Source: Cryobacterium ruanii
GTDB lineage: Bacteria; Actinomycetota; Actinomycetes; Actinomycetales; Microbacteriaceae
Assembly: GCF_004404055.1 (NCBI RefSeq)
Contig: NZ_SOHK01000009.1
Span: 124,001-188,000 of the forward strand
Direction of reading: 5' to 3'
Length of the DNA: 64,000 nt
Numbering within the stretch: the stretch's first letter is position 1; every line of letters begins with the position of its first letter. Both the position numbers and the translations under genes were made by a program. Of the stretch, positions 56,187 to 64,000 are shown in pieces. The notes beneath the pieces are model-generated. The model was not told the DNA's origin, made no database searches, and saw only the letters and a list, made by a program, of their open reading frames with translations.

Positions 56187-56879
56187 ATTTCTGAAAATAT
56201 TGTCGCCAGCGCAAAGAAACCGCGGCTCAACCTCATATTCAGCAACCTTGAGCTCGTGATCGCGGTGCTGCTCGGCTTGGTGTCGATCGTGACCGCGTAC
56301 GCGTCCTTTCAAGCCGCCCTCTACGACAGCCAGATGGCCGGTAACTACACGAAAGGCTCCAACCTCTCCACGGAAGCGGAGTCGCTCTACCTCGAGGGCA
56401 ACCAGCAGTTCATCCAGGACACCCAGGTTCTGAACCGGCTGAGTGAACTGACCATCGAGACCAACAGTGCCAACGAGACCCTGGCCCTCGACGCAAGCGA
56501 CAAAATCGACGAACTCACCTTCATGTCGGTCTCCGAGGAGTTCGGTGCCGCTATCGCCTGGGGCGAGGCCGAGGACGTGTCCGACGCTGAGTTCTATCAC
56601 AACCCGCAGGACAACGAAGACTATCGGGACTTTCTCTTCTCCGGCTGGTCCGATACGAAAGCCGAGGCCGATGCCATGATCGCCGAGGGTGACACGTTCA
56701 ACAGCCTCAGCGACCGCCTCACCCTCAACACCGTGCTCATGGCCATCTCCCTGTTCCTCCTCGGTGTTGCCGCCGTGGTTCGCCTGGCTCGCGTGCAGCT
56801 CGTGCTCATGGGTACCGGAATGGCCATCTTCCTCGTCGCTGGCGTGCTGACCGCCGGCATCCCCTTCGTCGGGCTGTGA
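56187..56879 (+). CDS. two-region membrane protein, partner of the clostripain-like lipoprotein
   Basis: Start uncertain. The open frame runs from about 56028, but the first 50 codons do not look like protein. GGGGGA lies 6 bases before an in-frame ATT (SENIVASAKKPRLNLIF follows), so a rare AUU start at 56187 is possible, giving 230 residues. TM1 is LELVIAVLLGLVSIVTAYAS; a 120-residue external loop rich in Asp/Glu follows; the C-terminus has two or three TM helices (VLMAISLFLLGVAAVVRLAR and LVLMGTGMAIFLVAGVLTAG). The layout resembles DUF4337-like proteins. The stop overlaps the next start (TGATG), implying coupled synthesis with the peptidase. Confidence 0.7.
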   Translation: MSENIVASAKKPRLNLIFSNLELVIAVLLGLVSIVTAYASFQAALYDSQMAGNYTKGSNLSTEAESLYLEGNQQFIQDTQVLNRLSELTIETNSANETLALDASDKIDELTFMSVSEEFGAAIAWGEAEDVSDAEFYHNPQDNEDYRDFLFSGWSDTKAEADAMIAEGDTFNSLSDRLTLNTVLMAISLFLLGVAAVVRLARVQLVLMGTGMAIFLVAGVLTAGIPFVGL

Positions 56880-58795
56880 TGGAGCGCGGCAGTACCCGTT
56901 CGCTCGGGCGCCGTAGCGCTGCCGGGCTCCTGTTCGGCGTCCTTCTGCTCGGCGCGAGCGCGTGCAGCTTCGAAGCGGATGCCGACGCCTCCTCCGCAGG
57001 CGCCGGCAGCTGGACGGTGCTCACCTACTCCATCGCCGATACCGATCTCGAGCCGTACATGATGGTCGACGTCGACGAGATGGGCCAGGTCGGTTCAAGC
57101 GAGAACCTGAGCATCGTCGCCCTCGTCGACCGCGCTGCGGACTACAGTTCTGACCCCGTTCTGGGCCTCGATGACTGGACCGGCGGCAAGCTCCTCGAAA
57201 TCAACGAGGGTTCCGCCACCGAAGTGGAGGATCTTGGTGATGTAAACACCGGCGATCCCGCTGTTCTGGCCGAGTTCGTCAGGCGAGGCATCGAAGAATA
57301 CCCCGCCGACAATTACGCCCTGATCATCTCCGATCACGGAGCCTCCTGGCCGGGTGTCGGCGGCGATGAGTCGAGCGACAACGACTCGCTAAGCCTCGCG
57401 GAAATCGACACGGCCCTGGCCACCGGCCTCAACGCGGTCGGCGTCGACAAGCTCGACCTGCTCGGGTTCGATGCCTGCCTCATGGCCACCTATGAGGTCG
57501 CGAGCACCCTCGCGCCGCGCGCCGACCTGCTGCTCGCCTCGCAGGAGCTCGAACCCGGCCACGGCTGGGACTACACCGCGCTCGACGCGGCGAGCGTCCC
57601 CGTGAACGGCCAGACGCTCGGCAGCGCCCTGTTGGCCGGCTTCGCCGCGCAGGCCGCCGACGAGGGCAACGAGTCGGGGATCACGCTCTCGCTCGTTGAC
57701 CTGACCCGGATGACCGCCGTCGACGACGCCCTCGCAACATTCAGCGCGGCCCTGGTCGACCGCGCAGCCGCCGTGGCACCGGTCGTCGGCGTGAGCCTGG
57801 CCGGCACGCTGGGATTCGGGCGCAGCCCCGACCCACTTGAAGACACCCACATGACCGACCTGGGCATTCTGGCCGGAGAAATCGGCGTGGAAGCCCTTGA
57901 CGTCTCGGATGCCGCCGACGACCTCGTTCGCGTGATCAACGACGCCGTGCTCGACAAGGTCGATGGCCTGGCGACCCTAGGTGCCACCGGGCTGTCAATC
58001 TACTTTCCGCCGCAGCAGGAGTATTTCTCCGCGGATTACCTGAGCCTTGACCCCACTGGGGGCTGGAGCGACTTTCTCTCCTCCTATTACGCAGCCGGCG
58101 CGAGCATCCCCGCCGGTGAACGGGCGCAATTCACGGCCACCGAGGGTGAGGTTTCCTTCGCTGACGACGGCCTGTATATCTCGGGGCCGTTCGCCTCCGC
58201 CGAGAATCTGGCGAAAGCCAGCATCCGCTATGGCCTGATCGAAGCGGATGGCTCGATCACCTTCCTGGGGCAGGAAGAGGCCTCCTTCAGCAGCGATGGC
58301 TCCGGCGTGGCCGAGGGCTTCTTCGACCTGACCACCCTGCAGATCAGCGACGACGAAGACACCGTGAACGCGTACCTGCAGCTCGACACCGACGAAGATG
58401 CGGGGGTGACGACGATTAATGTTCCCATGGCGTATTACTCGCCGGAGGATCTGGACGGCGAGACGTACCAGGACGTGCTGCTCACCATCACGACGGATGC
58501 CGAGACGCAGGACGTGCTCACCGAGACCTACTACGCCTTCAACGCTGACCTCGGCACTTACGGCGAACTCACGGCGGACCCCGCGGGCATTATCGTTCCC
58601 GAAGTGCTCAACGTGCTCGCTGACGGTTCCGAGGAATGGCTGGCCACGAGCGATTATGGCCTGTACGCCGATCTGCCGTACCTGCAATACGATTTTGTGG
58701 CGCTCGAATCGGGGACCGAGCTGTACATCGAACTGGGCGTGGTCGACTACGGCGGGAACACGTCGACGGTGAGCGCCCGGGTCACCGTTCCCTAA
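56879..58795 (+). CDS. clostripain-family (C11) cysteine peptidase lipoprotein
   Basis: A 638-residue secreted lipoprotein. The lipobox LLLGASAC gives a lipidated Cys around residue 29. The N-terminal half is a C11-like domain: WTVLTYSIADTDLEPYMMVD, catalytic His in ALIISDHGASW and catalytic Cys in LLGFDACLMATYEVASTLAP, with SQELEPGHGWDY downstream. The C-terminal half is beta-rich and Asp/Glu-rich with no named domain. It should sit outside the membrane, anchored by lipid. The ATG overlaps the preceding stop by one base. A GTG just upstream is possible. Followed by a tandem duplication of its stop region and a terminator. Confidence 0.85.
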   Translation: MERGSTRSLGRRSAAGLLFGVLLLGASACSFEADADASSAGAGSWTVLTYSIADTDLEPYMMVDVDEMGQVGSSENLSIVALVDRAADYSSDPVLGLDDWTGGKLLEINEGSATEVEDLGDVNTGDPAVLAEFVRRGIEEYPADNYALIISDHGASWPGVGGDESSDNDSLSLAEIDTALATGLNAVGVDKLDLLGFDACLMATYEVASTLAPRADLLLASQELEPGHGWDYTALDAASVPVNGQTLGSALLAGFAAQAADEGNESGITLSLVDLTRMTAVDDALATFSAALVDRAAAVAPVVGVSLAGTLGFGRSPDPLEDTHMTDLGILAGEIGVEALDVSDAADDLVRVINDAVLDKVDGLATLGATGLSIYFPPQQEYFSADYLSLDPTGGWSDFLSSYYAAGASIPAGERAQFTATEGEVSFADDGLYISGPFASAENLAKASIRYGLIEADGSITFLGQEEASFSSDGSGVAEGFFDLTTLQISDDEDTVNAYLQLDTDEDAGVTTINVPMAYYSPEDLDGETYQDVLLTITTDAETQDVLTETYYAFNADLGTYGELTADPAGIIVPEVLNVLADGSEEWLATSDYGLYADLPYLQYDFVALESGTELYIELGVVDYGGNTSTVSARVTVP

Positions 58796-58817
58796 ACCCG
58801 GGTCACCGTTCCTTAAA
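58776..58817. repeat. 21-bp tandem duplication spanning the peptidase stop codon
   Basis: Two adjacent 21-bp units (58776-58796 and 58797-58817) differ at one base and each contains the RVTVP-stop coding sequence, so the second unit repeats the last codons and stop in the same frame. Confidence 0.85.
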
Positions 58818-58859
58818 GAGGGAGGGACCGCCGGCACGATCGCCAGCGGTCCCTCCCTC
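58818..58859. terminator. terminator between the peptidase and guaB
   Basis: A 13-bp perfect stem (58818-58830 with 58847-58859) with a 16-base loop that can itself pair GGC with GCC. It lies between convergent genes, 6 bases before the guaB stop. Confidence 0.8.
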
Positions 58860-58864
58860 TGCTC

Positions 58865-60602
<1,738 letters not shown>

Positions 60603-61907
60603 GTGAAGTCCACTCTTACGGCTCAGAGATACATACCCAGAATGCTCGCCATTCTGTTCGTCACACTTCTCACAGCCCTTACCATGGCGACCTTCTCGGT
60701 GAGCAGTGCGCAGGCCGATGAAGTGGGCACCGAATACGACTTCACCCTCTCGGGCAACGTGAAGTTCAACGGCGAGGCCCTCGATGGCGTAGCCGTCGCC
60801 GTGGACGGCAACGGCTACCAGGCCGACACCGTGACGGATGCCGAGGGAAAATGGTCGATCGGGGTACCCGAAAAGGGCACCTACGAGGTCACCCTCGACG
60901 AAGAAACCCTACCGAAGGGCGTCGTCGTCGCTAAAGGTGGCAATGTCATCGATGCGGAGTTCGGGCTGACCGACCGGCGCTCGGTCAACTTCTTCCTCGG
61001 CGAGGGCACCCGCAACACGGTGAGCTTCTTCGACCAGTTCGTCAATCGTTTCGTCAACGGCTTGAATTTTGGCCTGCTGCTGGCCCTGGCGGCAATCGGG
61101 GTATCACTGATTTTTGGCACGACCGGGTTGAGCAACTTCGCCCACGCAGAGTTGATCACCTTTGGCGCGCTGATGACGCTGGTCTTCTCGGTGCAACTCG
61201 GCCTGCCCATCTGGCTGGCCATTTTGATTGCCATAGTGCTCAGCGGCGCGCTCGGGTACAGCCTCGATGCGGTGCTGTGGAAACCGCTGCGCCGCAAGGG
61301 CGTGGCGGTAATCCCGCTCATGATCGTGAGCATCGGGCTCTCCCTCGCGCTGCGTTATCTGTACCAGTACTTTTTCGGCGGCAGCACGAGCCAGCTTCCA
61401 GGCGCCGGCATGGCCGACCTCAAATTCGGCGCGATCTCGCTCTCCCCGATCGACCTCGCGAGTATGGGCATCAGCATCGTGGTGCTGCTCGCTGTGGCCT
61501 ATTTTCTGCTGCGTACCCGCATCGGCAAAGCCACCCGCGCCGTGTCCGACAACCCAAGCCTGGCTTCGGCGAGCGGCATCGACGTCGACAACGTCATTCG
61601 CATCGTCTGGGTGGTCGGCGCTGCGCTGGCCGGACTCAGCGGCGTACTCTGGGCGTACTTTCGCCCGGGCGTCAGCTGGGACATGGGTTTTCAGATGTTG
61701 CTTCTGGTTTTCGCCGCGGTGACCCTCGGCGGTCTCGGTACGGCCTTCGGAGCCCTCGTCGGTTCCCTCATCGTCGGGCTTTTCGTTGAGCTATCGACGC
61801 TCTGGCTTCCGTCCGACATGAAGGTCGTCGGCGCCCTTGTTATTTTGATCCTGGTGCTGCTGTTTCGACCGCAGGGCATTCTGGGTCGTAAAGAGAGAAT
61901 TGGTTAG
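60603..61907 (+). CDS. livH: branched-chain amino-acid ABC permease LivH with exported N-terminal domain
   Basis: A 434-residue permease. The usual LivH core starts at about residue 145 (FVNGLNFGLLLALAAIGVSL, IFGTTGLSNFAHAELITFGA) and has SDNPSLASASGIDVDNVIRI (EAA-like loop) and FAAVTLGGLGTAFGALVGSL. In front there is a signal peptide (MLAILFVTLLTALTMATFSV, ending AQADEV) and an 80-residue carboxypeptidase-regulatory-like or Ig-like domain (SGNVKFNGEALDGVAVAVDG). GTG start at 60603. It is the first gene of livHMGF; no binding-protein gene is in the window. Confidence 0.92.
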   Translation: MKSTLTAQRYIPRMLAILFVTLLTALTMATFSVSSAQADEVGTEYDFTLSGNVKFNGEALDGVAVAVDGNGYQADTVTDAEGKWSIGVPEKGTYEVTLDEETLPKGVVVAKGGNVIDAEFGLTDRRSVNFFLGEGTRNTVSFFDQFVNRFVNGLNFGLLLALAAIGVSLIFGTTGLSNFAHAELITFGALMTLVFSVQLGLPIWLAILIAIVLSGALGYSLDAVLWKPLRRKGVAVIPLMIVSIGLSLALRYLYQYFFGGSTSQLPGAGMADLKFGAISLSPIDLASMGISIVVLLAVAYFLLRTRIGKATRAVSDNPSLASASGIDVDNVIRIVWVVGAALAGLSGVLWAYFRPGVSWDMGFQMLLLVFAAVTLGGLGTAFGALVGSLIVGLFVELSTLWLPSDMKVVGALVILILVLLFRPQGILGRKERIG

Positions 61908-61915
61908 GGGTTCAC

Positions 61916-62896
61916 ATGGACTGGGGAGCAATCTTCAATAATGCCGCCGTCGAGCTGATCAGCCCGACGACGGCCGCCTACGCACTCGCCGCACTCGGGC
62001 TCGCCGTGCACTTCGGTTACACCGGCCTGTTGAACTTCGGCCAGGCCGGATTCATGGCCCTCGGGGCTTACGGCTACGCGATCTCGATCCTGACCTTCGG
62101 GTTTCCAGTCTGGGGTGCTTTTCTGGTCGGCGTCGGTGCATCCGTTCTCTTCGCGTTGATCCTGGGTATCCCCACCCTGCGATTACGCGCTGACTATCTT
62201 GCGATCGTCACGATTGCCGCCGCCGAAATTGTCAGGCTGTTGTTCACGACGAACACCTTCGCCTCCGTCACCGGCTCGGCCAACGGTCTCAGCGGCTACA
62301 AGAACGAATTCGCGGCGCTCAACCCGCTTGCCGATGGCACCTACGGCTTCGGCCCGTTCACCAACAACGCCTACGACACCTGGCTGCGTATCGTGGCCTG
62401 GTCGATCGTCATAGTCGCGGCGTTGCTGATCTGGCAGATCATGCGCAGCCCCTGGGGTCGCGTCATCAAGGGCATCCGCGAAGACGAAGACGCCGTGCGT
62501 GCGCTCGGCAAGAACGTCTACGCGTACAAAATGCAGTCGCTGATTCTCGGTGGCGTCTTAGGTACCATCGCCGGCATGATCTTTGCCCTGCCGCGGGCGG
62601 TCGTTCCATCGAACTATCAGACGACGCTGACCTTTTTCATCTACGCCATTCTGCTGCTGGGCGGGGCCGCGACGGTCCTCGGCCCGATCATCGGGTCCAT
62701 GCTCTTCTGGGTGCTCTTGTCGTTCTTCTCGGGCTTTGTCGCCCGGGCCGTCGAAGCGGGCTGGTTGCCGTTCATGTCGGCCATCCAGGGCGGTCAGCTG
62801 CGCTTCATCCTGGTAGGAGTGGCGATTATGTTGATCGTCATTTTCAGACCGCAAGGCATCTTCGGCAATAAGAAGGAGTTGGCCTTTGTCCGCTAA
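61916..62896 (+). CDS. livM: branched-chain amino-acid ABC permease LivM
   Basis: A 326-residue permease subunit that pairs with LivH. It has HFGYTGLLNFGQAGFMALGA, GIPTLRLRADYLAIVTIAAA and the ATPase-contacting loop WGRVIKGIREDEDAVRALGK, then GGAATVLGPIIGSM. It begins 8 bases after livH. Its last codons overlap the livG start by 11 bases. Confidence 0.95.
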   Translation: MDWGAIFNNAAVELISPTTAAYALAALGLAVHFGYTGLLNFGQAGFMALGAYGYAISILTFGFPVWGAFLVGVGASVLFALILGIPTLRLRADYLAIVTIAAAEIVRLLFTTNTFASVTGSANGLSGYKNEFAALNPLADGTYGFGPFTNNAYDTWLRIVAWSIVIVAALLIWQIMRSPWGRVIKGIREDEDAVRALGKNVYAYKMQSLILGGVLGTIAGMIFALPRAVVPSNYQTTLTFFIYAILLLGGAATVLGPIIGSMLFWVLLSFFSGFVARAVEAGWLPFMSAIQGGQLRFILVGVAIMLIVIFRPQGIFGNKKELAFVR

Positions 62897-63845
62897 CGCT
62901 GGTCCTCTCGATCCTGCGGCTCCGCTGGAGCCGCCCGTACCCACCAATAAACCGGTCAAGACGACCGGCTTGCACGTCGGTGAAGCCGAACCGGGCTGCG
63001 CCAAGGTCGACCCGATTCTGATCGTCGATAATGTGCGTCGTACCTTCGGCGGTCTCACCGCCGTCGATGTCGCCCACGTTGAAGTTCCACGCGGTGCGAT
63101 CACGGCGCTCATCGGTCCGAACGGGGCCGGCAAGACCACCCTGTTCAACCTGCTGACGGGCTTCGACAAGCCCGACGACGGCAAGTGGACCTTCGACGGG
63201 CGCTCGCTCGCCGGTGTTCCCGCGTACCGCGTGGCTCGGATGGGCCAGATTCGCACGTTCCAGCTGACCAAGGCACTCGGGCTGCTCACCGTGATGGACA
63301 ACATGCTGCTCGGGGCCAAGGGCCAGACCGGCGAGAACATATTCCGCGCCCTGATGCCGTTTCTCTGGCGCAATCAGGAGGAGGAGAACCGGGCCAAAGC
63401 GCTCGACCTGCTCACCCGGTTCAAGCTCGACACCAAGAAGGACGACTACGCGGCGAGCCTGTCCGGCGGGCAGCGCAAGCTGCTCGAAATGGCGCGGGCG
63501 CTCATGAGCGACCCGACCCTGGTGATGCTCGACGAGCCGATGGCCGGGGTCAACCCGGCCCTTACGCAATCGCTGCTCGACCATATTCTCAATCTCAAGT
63601 CGCAGGGCATGACCGTTCTGTTCGTGGAGCACGACATGCACATGGTGCGCCACATCGCGGACTGGGTGATCGTGATGGCCGAGGGCAAGGTGGTCGCCGA
63701 GGGCGATCCGCACGAGGTCATGAAGAACCCGGCCGTGATCGACGCCTACCTGGGGCAGCATCACGACGAAGATATCGGGGAAGACCTGGGCACCGAGACC
63801 GAGCACGTGTCAGCCATTAAGGAGTTGCTCGATGACGAACGCTAA
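62886..63845 (+). CDS. livG: branched-chain amino-acid ABC ATPase LivG
   Basis: A 319-residue ATPase. A Pro-rich 35-residue N-terminus precedes IVDNVRRTFGGLTAVDVAHV, Walker A GPNGAGKTT, a LivG-specific FQLTKALGLLTVMDNMLLGA region, signature LSGGQRKLLEMARAL, Walker B LVMLDEPMAGVNP and VEHDMHMV. The start is TTG, selected because AAGGAG stands 7 bases upstream inside livM. It overlaps livF by 14 bases at its end. Confidence 0.95.
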   Translation: MSANAGPLDPAAPLEPPVPTNKPVKTTGLHVGEAEPGCAKVDPILIVDNVRRTFGGLTAVDVAHVEVPRGAITALIGPNGAGKTTLFNLLTGFDKPDDGKWTFDGRSLAGVPAYRVARMGQIRTFQLTKALGLLTVMDNMLLGAKGQTGENIFRALMPFLWRNQEEENRAKALDLLTRFKLDTKKDDYAASLSGGQRKLLEMARALMSDPTLVMLDEPMAGVNPALTQSLLDHILNLKSQGMTVLFVEHDMHMVRHIADWVIVMAEGKVVAEGDPHEVMKNPAVIDAYLGQHHDEDIGEDLGTETEHVSAIKELLDDER

Positions 63846-64000
63846 TCCCATGACCGCGCCGGCGTCGACCGAAACCCGAGAGGCGGTCGTCGAGGTCAAG
63901 AACGTGACAGCCGGTTACGTCACCGGCGTAAACATTCTCAACTCCTGCTCGCTGACCGCTTACGCGGGCGAACTGATCGGCATCATCGGCCCGAACGGTG
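63832..64000 (+). CDS. livF: branched-chain amino-acid ABC ATPase LivF, cut by the window edge
   Basis: The first 56 codons of the second ATPase: Ala/Thr-rich start, VVEVKNVTAGYVTGVNILNS and GELIGIIGPNG, ending inside the Walker A. The ATG at 63832 overlaps livG and has AAGGAG about 7 bases upstream. The remainder lies to the right. Confidence 0.92.
   Translation, partial: MTNANPMTAPASTETREAVVEVKNVTAGYVTGVNILNSCSLTAYAGELIGIIGPNG

Overview
The window is chromosomal DNA from a high-GC Gram-positive actinobacterium. It most resembles Microbacteriaceae, with a Cryobacterium, Salinibacterium or Leifsonia type of gene content; this is inferred from family content, codon use and gene order, not from a database search. 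GC-rich third codon positions leave long open frames on every strand, so most open frames are shadows. Nearly all of the sequence is core or near-core metabolism. I see no tRNA, rRNA, CRISPR array, prophage or insertion sequence.

Layout. 1-2843: end of an Mrp Na+/H+ antiporter operon (fused MrpA/MrpB, cut by the left edge). 3.2-10.7 kb: an amino-acid permease, two MFS exporters, PurU, a YrdB-like membrane protein and an MhqO/MhqD-like pair for quinone/electrophile resistance. 10.8-15.0 kb: a large secreted subtilase followed by the deleted remnant of a second copy. 15.1-21.6 kb: a P1B metal ATPase, NADP isocitrate dehydrogenase, a GNAT acetyltransferase, an alkyltransferase-like DNA repair protein, a DUF4389 membrane protein and a cupin. 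21.7-26.6 kb: a heterodimeric ABC exporter preceded by a palindrome and a 38-codon frame with a strong ribosome binding site, then a DedA protein. 26.6-40.6 kb: leucine/valine dehydrogenase, purH-purN-perM, sucD-sucC, VIT and DUF3054 proteins, an ApbE/FMN-protein/ferric-reductase-like operon and pcrA. The order pcrA, sucCD, perM, purN, purH parallels that of mycobacteria. 40.6-45 kb: a glycerophosphodiesterase, a Bax-inhibitor-1 protein, and kdpE with a truncated kdpD that abuts a truncated permease, which looks like the scar of one large deletion. 45-47.6 kb: an atypical pyruvate kinase and small or decayed membrane genes. 47.6-60.4 kb: the operon khtT-khtU-SURF1-DUF3817-guaA, then glpD, guaB3, a DUF4190 protein, a clostripain-like lipoprotein with a membrane partner, and guaB. 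60.6-64 kb: a livHMGF branched-chain amino-acid ABC operon, with livF cut by the right edge.

How the genes work together. Purine synthesis is well represented (purU, purN, purH, guaA, guaB, guaB3). The TCA genes icd and sucCD share an 18-bp near-palindromic motif upstream, which suggests one regulator. Ion homeostasis is covered by Mrp and KhtTU, while the Kdp potassium system survives only as kdpE and part of kdpD. The observations most worth a second look are the kdp deletion scar, the collapsed second subtilase, the shared icd/sucC operator, the small peptide frame upstream of the ABC exporter and the atypical pyruvate kinase. I did not find a clearly novel multi-gene system.
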